Positions 15,684 to 23,533 of a stretch of 30,789 nt of DNA are shown in pieces (position 1 is the stretch's first letter; the number at the start of each line of letters is the position of its first letter). The position numbers and the translations under genes were made by a program. The stretch comes from UKL13-2 sp044228625 (GTDB taxonomy: Bacteria; Pseudomonadota; Gammaproteobacteria; Burkholderiales; Usitatibacteraceae): positions 1 to 30,789 of the forward strand of contig JBGAUM010000027.1 of NCBI GenBank assembly GCA_044228625.1, given 5' to 3'. Below the pieces are notes generated by a model. That model ran no database searches. It worked only from the letters and a program-made list of their open reading frames with translations, and was not told the DNA's origin.

Positions 15684-15860
15684 TCATTTGGCAGTGAGAA
15701 TTCTCACCAACACGAACAAACTCACCACAAAAACCGCTGCCAACATCAGCCCCGCCGCAATAATTTGCTTTGGGGTCAATCGGGCACGATCCCGGTCATA
15801 TCCCTCTTGACTGCGAATGCCAAGAAACGCCCAGAGAACTGCCTTGATGGCTGAAAACAC
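15684..15860 (-). CDS. DUF2970 small membrane protein
   Basis: Direct reading of the gap between ctaG and ctaE gives a 58-residue frame starting GTG at 15860. AGGG lies seven bases upstream and falls partly within the ctaG stop region. The protein begins FSAIKAVLWAFLGIRS, has a polar middle (QEGYDRDRARLTPKQ) and ends in one membrane span of about 20 residues followed by RILTAK. This is the plan of the DUF2970 family, found at this position in beta-proteobacterial oxidase operons. The function is unknown; a role in assembly or stability of the oxidase is inferred from place only. The frame continues upstream to the ctaG TAG with no better start. Confidence 0.85.
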   Translation of the reverse strand: MFSAIKAVLWAFLGIRSQEGYDRDRARLTPKQIIAAGLMLAAVFVVSLFVLVRILTAK

Positions 15861-15869
15861 AATATCGCC

Positions 15870-16427
15870 CTACGAACGGCTCTTCTCGTTCGTCACATCA
15901 AAAAACGTGTACGACAGTGCGATCGCCTCGATGTTTTTTGGCATCTTGCTGTCGACAAAGAAAGTCACTGGCATGTCGCGCGTTTCACCGGCTTCCAACG
16001 TCTGGTTGCTGAAACAAAAGCAGGATACTTTCTGAAAATACTGGCCCGCTTCCACCGGCCCAAAACTGGGCACCGCGCGGCCGGTCGTCGCATGCGGCGC
16101 CATGTTGGTGACACGGTAATTGACCGTGACCAACGCACCGGGATGCACGCTGACTGACTTTTCGACCGGCTCAAACCGCCACGAAAACCCCCGGTTCAGG
16201 TTGGCGTCAAAATCCACGCGAACATTGCGCGAAGTATCCACCTGGGTATTCGTGACTACGGCTTGGGAGGCAGAAATGCCCAACACTTGACAAATCTGCT
16301 TGTAGAGCGGCACGAGTGACAAACAAAACAACAGCATGACCGGCACGATCATGAGCAATTTGAGCAGCGTCGTACGCGCTTCACGACGTTGGTCTTCTCG
16401 AATCGCCAAGGTTACCGTGCTGCTCAC
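15870..16427 (-). CDS. ctaG: Cytochrome c oxidase assembly protein CtaG (Cox11)
   Basis: CtaG/Cox11 delivers copper to the CuB site of subunit I. The 185-residue product has an N-terminal membrane span (about 21-42), then PLYKQICQ with Cys46. Its periplasmic immunoglobulin-like domain carries the copper-binding CFCF motif with Cys136 and Cys138. The stretches KVSCFCFSNQTLEAGE and FFVDSKMP are typical. I chose GTG at 16427 because it overlaps the stop of the 42-residue gene as GTGA and has GGAG eight bases upstream. An ATG at 16451 would add eight residues without a ribosome site. Confidence 0.94.
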   Translation of the reverse strand: MSSTVTLAIREDQRREARTTLLKLLMIVPVMLLFCLSLVPLYKQICQVLGISASQAVVTNTQVDTSRNVRVDFDANLNRGFSWRFEPVEKSVSVHPGALVTVNYRVTNMAPHATTGRAVPSFGPVEAGQYFQKVSCFCFSNQTLEAGETRDMPVTFFVDSKMPKNIEAIALSYTFFDVTNEKSRS

Positions 16428-16552
16428 CGAACCACTCCGGAGAATTTCCATAGGGTAAATGCGAAAACCCCGCCCACCCAGACGAGCAACACCACCAACG
16501 TCAAATATTTGGCCTTGGCGGGCGGTACTTCTCGTGACGCGCTCTTTTCCAT
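16424..16552 (-). CDS. 42-residue oxidase-associated membrane protein
   Basis: A short frame starts at ATG 16552, four bases after the ctaD stop, with GAGG just upstream. Its TGA overlaps the GTG of ctaG. The product has a polar, Lys-rich N-terminus (MEKSASREVPPAKAK), one membrane span (about 17-36) and a short basic tail. Its size, place and topology match the small proteins named cytochrome oxidase small assembly protein in beta-proteobacteria. It may be a subunit IV-like component or an assembly factor; the sequence cannot decide. Confidence 0.8.
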   Translation of the reverse strand: MEKSASREVPPAKAKYLTLVVLLVWVGGVFAFTLWKFSGVVR

Positions 16553-16556
16553 TGCC

Positions 16557-18161
16557 TCAGTGCGCTGATGCGTTGGCCTTGAGGTTCGGGACCGTTTCAA
16601 ATGTGTGATATGGCACCGGGCTCGGCAGATGCGTCCACTCGACGGAGTCGGCGCCTTCCCACTGCTTGTCCTTGGCCTTTTCGCCTGAACGGATGGTCGT
16701 CACCACATTCCATAGGAAGATCAATTGGCTGAAGCCCAGCAGGAATGCGCCCACCGTCGAAATGGCGTTCCATTCTGCGAACTGCAACGCGTAGTCTGGA
16801 ATACGGCGCGGCATGCCGGCCAACCCGAGAAAGTGTTGCGGGAAGAACGTAATGTTGAAGGCAATGGCTGAAATCCAGAAATGCCATTTCCCCAAAGATT
16901 CGTTGTACATCTTGCCGGTGAATTTGGGCAGCCAAAAATAAACAGCCGCCGTCAAACCCCAGATCGCGCCGGGGAACAACACATAGTGGAAATGCGCAAC
17001 GACGTAATAGGTGTTGTGCAAGGTGATGTCGACCGCGGCGATCGACAACACCAAGCCGGAAAAACCGCCCAGCGTGAACATGCAGAGGAAACCGATGCAA
17101 AACAGCATCGGCGTTTCAAACGTGAGAGAGCCGCGCCACATGGTGGCAATCCAGTTGAAGATCTTTACGCCCGTCGGCACGGCAATCAGCATGGTGGCAA
17201 ACATGAAAAACAGGTTGCCTGCGGCCGGCATGCCCACCGTGAACATGTGGTGGCCCCAAACAATAAAGGACAAGATCGCGATTGATGCCGTGGCATAAAC
17301 CATGGATGCGTAACCGAACAATGGCTTGCGCGCAAAGGCCGGGATGATTTGAGAAACGATTCCGAACGCCGGCAGGATCAGGATATACACCTCCGGGTGA
17401 CCGAAGAACCAGAAGATGTGCATGAACATGGTCGGATCACCACCGCCCGCCGCATTGAAGAAGCTGGTGCCGAAGTGACGGTCGGTCAATAACATTGTCA
17501 CCGCACCGGCCAGCACCGGCATGGTGGCAATCAGCAAATATGCCGTGATCAGCCATGTCCAACAGAACAGGGGCATGCGCATCAAGGTCATGCCGGGGGC
17601 GCGGAGATTCAGGATCGTCGTAATGATGTTGATCGAGCCCATGATCGACGACGCGCCCAACAAGTGGATCGCAAAAATCGTCATGTCCGTGCCGATTCCG
17701 CCTTGGGTCACCAGCGGGGGATAAAGTGTCCATCCGGAAGCCGCAGCGCCGCCCGGCACCAGGAAAGAGCCGAACAGCAGCAGTGCTGCCGGGATCATGA
17801 TCCAAAAGCTCCAGTTGTTCATGCGCGGAAACGCCATGTCGGCCGCGCCGATCTGCATCGGAATGAGCCAGTTGGCAAATCCTACGAACGCCGGCATCAC
17901 CGCACCGAAGATCATGACCAGTGCATGCACCGTGGTCAGCGAGTTGAACACTTCGGGATTCACAACCTGCAGGCCGGGAACAAACAGTTCCGCCCGCAAG
18001 ACCAGCGCCATCGCCCCCCCCACAAAGAACATGAAAAATGCGAACCACAGGTACATGCTGCCGATGTCCTTGTGATTGGTGGTGGTGAAGATTCGCGTCC
18101 AGGGGCCGGGACCGTGGTCGTGATGGTCGTGACCGTGATCGTGCGTGGCGTCGTGGGCCAT
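16557..18161 (-). CDS. ctaD: Cytochrome c oxidase subunit I (aa3-type)
   Basis: CtaD is the catalytic subunit carrying heme a, heme a3 and CuB. It reduces oxygen to water and pumps protons. The 534-residue protein has twelve spans. His79 and His392 fit the low-spin heme ligands and His390 the heme a3 ligand. His255, His304 and His305 fit CuB, and Tyr259 is the cross-linked tyrosine in HPEVY. Glu257 and Lys333 mark the D and K proton channels, so this is an A1-type oxidase. The N-terminus is His-rich (eight His in the first 16 residues), which may bind metal but is not part of the core. AGGAGA lies just upstream of the ATG. The gene follows ctaC by 57 bp. Confidence 0.98.
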   Translation of the reverse strand: MAHDATHDHGHDHHDHGPGPWTRIFTTTNHKDIGSMYLWFAFFMFFVGGAMALVLRAELFVPGLQVVNPEVFNSLTTVHALVMIFGAVMPAFVGFANWLIPMQIGAADMAFPRMNNWSFWIMIPAALLLFGSFLVPGGAAASGWTLYPPLVTQGGIGTDMTIFAIHLLGASSIMGSINIITTILNLRAPGMTLMRMPLFCWTWLITAYLLIATMPVLAGAVTMLLTDRHFGTSFFNAAGGGDPTMFMHIFWFFGHPEVYILILPAFGIVSQIIPAFARKPLFGYASMVYATASIAILSFIVWGHHMFTVGMPAAGNLFFMFATMLIAVPTGVKIFNWIATMWRGSLTFETPMLFCIGFLCMFTLGGFSGLVLSIAAVDITLHNTYYVVAHFHYVLFPGAIWGLTAAVYFWLPKFTGKMYNESLGKWHFWISAIAFNITFFPQHFLGLAGMPRRIPDYALQFAEWNAISTVGAFLLGFSQLIFLWNVVTTIRSGEKAKDKQWEGADSVEWTHLPSPVPYHTFETVPNLKANASAH

Positions 18162-18218
18162 GTTGCTCTCCTGAGTCCTGATCTGTCTGATGTGTCGGCG
18201 GGGTTCGGTGGCTGACGC

Positions 18219-19388
18219 TTACTTGCGTGCAGCCTTGATGTCAGCAGGTTGCACCACTTTGCCTGTGGCATTGCCGAACGAATTCTTGGTGTAAGTAATC
18301 ACGGCTGCCAAATCGGTATTGGACAAGCGTGCGAATGGCTGCATCGCCGTGCCGGCCTTGCCATTCAAGACAATGTCGATTTGCTTGGCAGGTTCCGCCA
18401 AGACGACTTTGGAACCCGCAAGGGCGGGGAATGCTGGCGGCGACCCCTTGCCGGTTGCCTGGTGGCAGGCCACGCAATTTGCGGCGTACACCTTTTCGCC
18501 CATGCCTTTCAATTCATCGAGCGTGTATTTCTTGCCCATGTCTTCTTCGGGGGCGGCGGCGACCGCTGCTGGCGCAGACTTGGTGCTCCACTTCGCCTTT
18601 GCATCTGCCATCCACTTGGCGTATTCCGCTTCAGTGACCACACGGACGGTAATGGGCATGTAGCCGTGCAACTTGCCGCAAATCTGGCTGCACTGGCCCT
18701 TAAACACGCCGGTCTTCTCGGCCTTGAACCATGCATCCTTGATAAACCCGGGGATGCCGTATTGATTGATCCCCAATTGCGGCACATACCAGCCGTGGAT
18801 CACATCCACGGACGTAACCAGCAGGCGTACACGCTTGTTGACCGGGACAACCATCTCATTGTCGACTTCAAGAAGGTAGTCGGGATTCTTTTTGTCGGTT
18901 GCCTCCGTGCCCGGCTGGCCAATCTGGCTCCAGGGCGTCTTCAGATAAGAGTAAAACCCGACGTCATCTGCACTGTAGTCATACCGCCATCCCCATTGGA
19001 ATGCCGTGACCTTGATCGTCACATCCGGGTGCGAAGCGTCCTTCATGTCCAACACCGTCTTGGCGGCCGGAATGGCAATGGCAATCAAGATGATGAAGGG
19101 GATGATGGTCCAGATGATTTCGATCAGCGTGCTCTCGTGAAAATTCACGTCGGGCTTGGCGCCCTGCGATTTCCGGAACTTGAAAATCGAATAGAACATC
19201 GCGCCAAAAACCACCACGAAAATTGCCACGCAGATCCAAAGGATGTACATGTGCAATCCATAGATCTGTGCTGAGACGGGCGTCGCCGGCGGGGGGATAT
19301 TCACGTCATAGCTGGCCAAGGCCGGCAATGCAGTCCACAACAACAGGACTGCCGCGAGGATTCGTTCGATCACCGTCTTGTTTTTCAT
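18219..19388 (-). CDS. ctaC: Cytochrome c oxidase subunit II with fused cytochrome c domain
   Basis: CtaC takes electrons from cytochrome c into the oxidase through its CuA centre. The 389-residue protein has a signal peptide (about 1-26), two membrane spans (about 46-68 and 88-110) and a periplasmic CuA domain. CuA ligands are His198, Cys233, Cys237, His241 and Met244. The bridging residue is Gln235 (CSQICG) where many aa3 oxidases have Glu. After an Ala/Lys-rich linker, a class I cytochrome c domain follows with CVACH (Cys305, Cys308, His309) and a likely axial Met349. The fusion is caa3-like: the enzyme carries its own electron-entry heme. It is the first gene of the ctaC-to-ctaE unit. Confidence 0.97.
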   Translation of the reverse strand: MKNKTVIERILAAVLLLWTALPALASYDVNIPPPATPVSAQIYGLHMYILWICVAIFVVVFGAMFYSIFKFRKSQGAKPDVNFHESTLIEIIWTIIPFIILIAIAIPAAKTVLDMKDASHPDVTIKVTAFQWGWRYDYSADDVGFYSYLKTPWSQIGQPGTEATDKKNPDYLLEVDNEMVVPVNKRVRLLVTSVDVIHGWYVPQLGINQYGIPGFIKDAWFKAEKTGVFKGQCSQICGKLHGYMPITVRVVTEAEYAKWMADAKAKWSTKSAPAAVAAAPEEDMGKKYTLDELKGMGEKVYAANCVACHQATGKGSPPAFPALAGSKVVLAEPAKQIDIVLNGKAGTAMQPFARLSNTDLAAVITYTKNSFGNATGKVVQPADIKAARK

Positions 19389-19646
19389 GCTGATTGTTCC
19401 GCCCTAGGTTTACTCATAAACGGCGATTCGTTTGCCTCGATGCCGCTGCTGATTTTGGTGCGCCGCAATACAACGCGCTCATCGCAAGGACCCACCTCGC
19501 CCTCGCGGCCCCATTAGATTTGTTTTCTAAATCAACGAGTTCCAGAAATCCTGCCCGACAATGCCTTCGGGCAAGATTCTACGATGAAGTCCATCATTTT
19601 AGCCCAGCGGCAGAAACCGTGGCAAGGCAAAGGGGATTGGGTTGGA
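19389..19646. other. Intergenic region upstream of ctaC
   Basis: The 258 bp between the yacG stop and the ctaC start contain no credible gene. They should hold the promoter of the ctaC-to-ctaE operon on the minus strand, but I see no convincing -35/-10 pair. A 7-bp stem TGCCCGA/TCGGGCA (19552-19558, 19567-19573) with an eight-base loop lies 74 bases after the yacG stop. It has only three T after it on the minus strand, so it is at best a weak terminator. Confidence 0.4.
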
Positions 19647-19856
19647 TCAACTTTCGGTCGGGACTGAACCACCCTCGCCGTCGTGGGGTAGTGAACCTGA
19701 CACCGCCTTTCCGGCAATTCGGTACTTCTCCTCCGCCCAAGCGCCCAGATCAATGAGCTTGCAGCGTTCACTGCAAAACGGCCGATGCAGGTTCGCCGTC
19801 GAATAGGCATGCGGCGTGGAACACGTTGGGCAGGCGACTTGCAATGATTTGCCCAC
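19647..19856 (-). CDS. yacG: DNA gyrase inhibitor YacG, zinc-binding
   Basis: YacG proteins are small zinc proteins that bind GyrB and inhibit gyrase. The product has the zinc ligands in CPTC and, 15 residues on, FCSERC. These are followed by the family core KLIDLGAWAEEKYRIAG and a disordered acidic tail. I chose GTG at 19856, giving 69 residues. A GAGG ribosome site sits five bases upstream and the start then lies seven bases beyond the zapD stop. An ATG at 19889 would overlap zapD. The order zapD-yacG after coaE is common in beta- and gamma-proteobacteria. Confidence 0.93.
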   Translation of the reverse strand: MGKSLQVACPTCSTPHAYSTANLHRPFCSERCKLIDLGAWAEEKYRIAGKAVSGSLPHDGEGGSVPTES

Positions 19857-19863
19857 ACTTACC

Positions 19864-20619
19864 TCACAGGTTGCAGTAGGTGAGTTCAAATTCGATGTCA
19901 GCCTCGTGCAACTTGGTGCGCTGCACGCTGCCCGGAAGGATAAAACGGATGTTCAACGCGTATTTGTTTGCACTGATTTCCGGTACGCACGGCAAGTCCC
20001 TCGCCAGGGTCAGCCTGAGCATATGTGCCGAACGTTCCATGGGCATCTGCTGAAACAGGCCGCCATATGCGATCAAGGGCACAGATTTTCCGCTCTCACG
20101 CAAGACCCGCAACACAATTCGCAACGCGCAGGCGACCGGTAGAAAGGGACGAAGCCATTCATTCAGGTCCGCGCGCCGCGCCTCACTATCTCGATGCAGC
20201 CAGTGGTGAAATGACGGGAGATCAAACTCGCAAGTACCCCCGGGGATGGCCGCGCGCTGCTTGATCGTCATCAGCCATTCGTTTTCTCGCAAATGCTGGC
20301 CAGTTTTTCCAGCGGCCGCCAACAAGTCCGAAAAGCTGGCTTCAATTTCACCTACTACCGCATCGAGTTTTTCCTCAGAAATCGCCGGGTTGCTGCGGAG
20401 CGCTTCCAAGAAAAGTCGCTGACGGTCCAGTTCCTGGAGCAAATCGGACTTGAGGTCGCCCCGACTGGCCACCTCCAAGACTTCAAAAAGGGTGCTTAGC
20501 GCAGCATGATGATCCTGCGGCGAATCCTGGATGCTGAAAAACTCGGCGCGGTCGAATAGGTCCTCAAGGCGCAACAACGTGCGCACGCGTTCGTTGAGGG
20601 GATATTCGTAGGTGATCAC
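19864..20619 (-). CDS. zapD: Cell division protein ZapD
   Basis: ZapD crosslinks FtsZ protofilaments and stabilises the Z-ring. The 251-residue product has the usual length and an N-terminus MITYEYPLNERVRTLLRLEDLF typical of the family. A helical first half contains RQRLFLEALRSNPAIS, and a beta-rich second half includes LPVACALRIVLRVLRESG. The start codon is GTG, with no ATG close by in frame. It follows coaE by 54 bp and precedes yacG by 7 bp. In this window it lies near ftsY-ftsE-ftsX only by chance of the map and is not part of that operon. Confidence 0.95.
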   Translation of the reverse strand: MITYEYPLNERVRTLLRLEDLFDRAEFFSIQDSPQDHHAALSTLFEVLEVASRGDLKSDLLQELDRQRLFLEALRSNPAISEEKLDAVVGEIEASFSDLLAAAGKTGQHLRENEWLMTIKQRAAIPGGTCEFDLPSFHHWLHRDSEARRADLNEWLRPFLPVACALRIVLRVLRESGKSVPLIAYGGLFQQMPMERSAHMLRLTLARDLPCVPEISANKYALNIRFILPGSVQRTKLHEADIEFELTYCNL

Positions 20620-20673
20620 GTGGGTGGCGTCCGGGTGGGCGGAATTGTGAACGATTGGAGGGACCTTTACAAA

Positions 20674-21300
20674 TCATTCAAGATTTGGATGCCCGCGCGT
20701 CCATCGCTCATAGAGGAGCTCAACCCCGGGCCGCAGGCTACCCGGCGTCCCGACATTGGTCAAAATGCAATCCGCAAGTTGGAGCCGAATAAACCGCGGC
20801 ACTTGGGCTGCCAACAACCCGTCAATTTCGCTTTCTGAGAGCGCTGATCTGGCTTTCAGCCGCGCTCGCTGCAAACTGATGGGGCAGTCGATGGCCACGT
20901 TCCATCGAATCCAGTGTCGATAGCCCATGGTTTCAAACAACAATGGGATTTCAATCACATGTAACGCGTCTGCAGGGCCCCGCAAAACGGCGGCGACGAT
21001 CTGCTCGCTGATTGCCGGATGAAGAACCAATTCAAGCGTCCGCTTGGCAGTTGCATCCGAGAGAATCAGATGGCGCATCCACGGTCGATTCAATGCGCCG
21101 ACGGGCGTTGCCGCCGAGGGGCCAAACGCCTCGACGAGCGCCGGCATCGCCGCTCCGTTCGGACCCGTCAACTGGTGCGCTATGCCATCCGCATCGATCA
21201 CACGGGCTCCGAATTCCTCGAACAGGGCAGCAACGACAGATTTTCCGCACCCTGCCCCGCCGGTCAATGCCGCGACCCGCCTCGATGAAAGATCATTCAT
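20674..21300 (-). CDS. coaE: Dephospho-CoA kinase
   Basis: CoaE phosphorylates dephospho-CoA at the 3' hydroxyl to complete coenzyme A. The 208-residue frame begins MNDLSSRRVAALTGGAGCGKS, giving a P-loop with Gly14, Gly19, Lys20 and Ser21. The CoA-site segment FGARVIDADGIAHQL and the lid region RARLKARSALSESEI are present. The frame is open as far as 21675, but homology begins at 21300, where the ATG overlaps the pilD stop as ATGA. The common Leu-Asp-Arg near residue 80 reads Leu-Asn-Arg here. Confidence 0.94.
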   Translation of the reverse strand: MNDLSSRRVAALTGGAGCGKSVVAALFEEFGARVIDADGIAHQLTGPNGAAMPALVEAFGPSAATPVGALNRPWMRHLILSDATAKRTLELVLHPAISEQIVAAVLRGPADALHVIEIPLLFETMGYRHWIRWNVAIDCPISLQRARLKARSALSESEIDGLLAAQVPRFIRLQLADCILTNVGTPGSLRPGVELLYERWTRGHPNLE

Positions 21301-22181
21301 CCGGGCATTCGGCCGAGGTACCATGTCGTGAGTTGTTTGCCCCACAAAAGGGCGATGAAGCCGGCGGCCGCCAAATAGGGCCCGAAAGGCAGTTTTGCCC
21401 CTTTCTCGCGGCCCAGGAAAATGATGCCCAAGATGCCGACCAATGCTCCAACTGCCGCAGACAACAGAATGATGACCGGCAGCATTTGCCAGCCGAGCCA
21501 CGCCCCCAGCGCCGCCAGCAACTTGAAGTCGCCGTAACCCATGCCGTCCTTGCCGGTCAGGAGCTTGAACACCCAAAACACGATCCACAGCACCAAATAG
21601 CCCGCGGCAGCCCCGATCACTGCAGATTGCAAGGGCACGAATACGCCAAAAACGTTGACGACCAAGCCAAGCCACAGCAGGGGAAGAGTGATGTCATCCG
21701 GCAGCAGCGTCGTGTCTGCGTCAATAAGCGCCAGAGCAATCAACGTCCACACCAACAGCAATGCAAAAAATGCAGCGGCTGTGACCCCGAGATAATTGGC
21801 AACAGCAATCGAAAGTACTGCTGTCAACCCTTCAACCGCCGGATAGCGTGGACTGATCTTCACGCCACATCCCTTGCAACGGCCTTTCAAGACCAGATAG
21901 CTCAAGATGGGAATATTCTCGATCGCAGAAATCTGCCGGCTGCAGCCCGGGCATGCAGAACGCGGAACAATCAGGTTGTACCGCGGCGCATCCTCTCTTT
22001 CCGGCGCCTTGTCCGGGAAAAGAAATTCCTCACATTGAAGTTTCCACTCGCGCTCCATCATCTTTGGGAGCCGATGGATCACAACATTGAGAAAACTCCC
22101 CACCACCAGCCCGTTGAGGCCGACAACGGCAAGGTAAAAGGCAGGGTATGCCTTGAGCGTCTCGAAGAATGAATCAATCAA
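21297..22181 (-). CDS. pilD: Type IV prepilin peptidase/N-methyltransferase
   Basis: PilD cleaves the leader of type IV prepilins and methylates the new N-terminus at the inner membrane. The 294-residue protein has the N-terminal methylase-associated domain with two Cys pairs, Cys77/Cys80 and Cys102/Cys105. About seven or eight membrane spans follow. Catalytic aspartates fit Asp154 or Asp156 in LIDADTTLLPDD, and Asp218 in GYGDFK. The start GLNGLVVGSFLNVVIHRLP is the family signature. It follows pilC by 66 bp and overlaps coaE. Confidence 0.96.
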   Translation of the reverse strand: MIDSFFETLKAYPAFYLAVVGLNGLVVGSFLNVVIHRLPKMMEREWKLQCEEFLFPDKAPEREDAPRYNLIVPRSACPGCSRQISAIENIPILSYLVLKGRCKGCGVKISPRYPAVEGLTAVLSIAVANYLGVTAAAFFALLLVWTLIALALIDADTTLLPDDITLPLLWLGLVVNVFGVFVPLQSAVIGAAAGYLVLWIVFWVFKLLTGKDGMGYGDFKLLAALGAWLGWQMLPVIILLSAAVGALVGILGIIFLGREKGAKLPFGPYLAAAGFIALLWGKQLTTWYLGRMPG

Positions 22182-22247
22182 TTGGTGCTATCAAGAAATC
22201 AAACAAATACCGCTCCAATTGATGGGTCTTCAGCCTTCGTCCAATGA

Positions 22248-23489
22248 TCAAGCAACCGCTTGACCCATCTTGAAGATCGGCAGATACATGGCCACCACGA
22301 GGCCGCCGATCAGAACGCCGAGGATGGCCATGATCATGGGTTCCATCAGGCTGGACAGCGCATCAACGGCATCATCAACCTCCCGTTCGAAAAAGTCCGC
22401 AACTTTTCCGAGCATCCCATCCAGCGAGCCTGACTCCTCGCCAATCGCACACATTTGGATGACCATGCTCGGGAATACACCGCTGTTCTGCATGGAGACC
22501 GTCAAGCTGGTGCCCGTACTGACTTCCTGCTGGATTTTCTTGGTTGCCTGGTAGTACACACGATTGCCAGCGGCACCAGCGACAGACTCCAGCGCTTCGA
22601 CCAAAGGCACACCGGCCGCAAACATGGTCGACAAAGTTCTCGTCCAACGCGCAATGGTTGCCTTGCGCACCAAGTCGCCGAACACGGGGGCCCTCAGCAT
22701 CAAGCGGTCCATCGTTTCCTGCATTTTCTCGGAGCGCCTCAATGAATTCAAGAAGGTCCAGATCGCAAGGCCCAGGCCGCCGAAAATGATGTACCAATAC
22801 TTCACAAAGCCGTCTGAAAGCGTCATTACAAACAAGGTCGGCGCAGGAAGGTTTGCACCAAAACTGCTGAACAACTCTTTGAATTGCGGAATCACGAAGA
22901 TCATGATCACCGCTGTCACGATGAAGGCGACTACCAGAATTGACACGGGATAAAACAACGCCTTCTTGATCTTTCCCTTGATCGCGAGAATCTTCTCCTG
23001 ATATGTCGCCAAGCGGTCCAGCAGCGCCTCCAAAATACCGGCCTGCTCACCGGCCGTCACAAGGTTGCAATACAGGTTGTCGAAGTAAATGGGGTACTTC
23101 CGAAACGCCTGTCCCAAGCTGCTTCCCGTTTCGACGTCCGTCTTGATGTCGAGCAGGAGTCTGGTGACCGACGGATTGGCGTGACCTTTGGCCACAATAT
23201 CGAACGATTGCAACAAAGGCACGCCGGCTTTCATCATGGTTGCCAGTTGTCGCGTGAAAAAAGTAATGTCCTGTGCGGTGATCTTTTTCCCACCCCCCGA
23301 CCGCATTTTCTTGATCCTTGGGTTGGCGATCCCTTGGCGGCGCAGCGTTGCAGCAACAATATTCTCGCCGGACGCGCGCATCTCGCCTTTAATGAGCTTA
23401 CCTCCCCTGTCTTTCCCTTCCCAGGAGAAATTGGAGAGCTTAATGGTCTCCTTCCCGCCTTTACCCGGACTGCCTGCTGTCGCCGCCAT
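22248..23489 (-). CDS. pilC: Type IV pilus inner-membrane platform protein PilC
   Basis: PilC is the membrane core of the pilus motor on which PilB works. The 413-residue protein has two GspF domains (about 75-200 and 275-400), with the typical FTRQLATMMKAGVPLLQSFDI and its repeat RTLSTMFAAGVPLVEALESV. Three membrane regions fall at about 180-205, 235-255 and 385-408. A strong ribosome site AAGGAG is spaced seven bases from the ATG. It sits between pilB and pilD, with a small hairpin in the gap to pilB. Confidence 0.96.
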   Translation of the reverse strand: MAATAGSPGKGGKETIKLSNFSWEGKDRGGKLIKGEMRASGENIVAATLRRQGIANPRIKKMRSGGGKKITAQDITFFTRQLATMMKAGVPLLQSFDIVAKGHANPSVTRLLLDIKTDVETGSSLGQAFRKYPIYFDNLYCNLVTAGEQAGILEALLDRLATYQEKILAIKGKIKKALFYPVSILVVAFIVTAVIMIFVIPQFKELFSSFGANLPAPTLFVMTLSDGFVKYWYIIFGGLGLAIWTFLNSLRRSEKMQETMDRLMLRAPVFGDLVRKATIARWTRTLSTMFAAGVPLVEALESVAGAAGNRVYYQATKKIQQEVSTGTSLTVSMQNSGVFPSMVIQMCAIGEESGSLDGMLGKVADFFEREVDDAVDALSSLMEPMIMAILGVLIGGLVVAMYLPIFKMGQAVA

Positions 23490-23502
23490 GTGAGACTCCT
23501 TC

Positions 23503-23519
23503 GCCGGATCTTTTCCGGC
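23503..23519 (-). other. Small hairpin between pilB and pilC
   Basis: GCCGGA (23503-23508) and TCCGGC (23514-23519) form a 6-bp stem with a five-base loop, A-rich in the minus-strand RNA. It lies in the 44-bp gap just before the pilC ribosome site. It could set the PilC:PilB ratio by protecting an mRNA end. It is not a terminator, having no T-run. Confidence 0.35.
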
Positions 23520-23533
23520 ATGCTGAATTCATG

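Noticed and set aside
18249..19274. Plus-strand frame of 341 codons within ctaC
   Set aside because: It is His- and Arg-rich as expected for the reverse of a membrane and CuA protein; ctaC itself is unambiguous.
21012..22172. Plus-strand frame of 386 codons across coaE and pilD
   Set aside because: It is antisense to two well-conserved genes and its composition (Gln, Arg, Pro, His) is that of a shadow frame.
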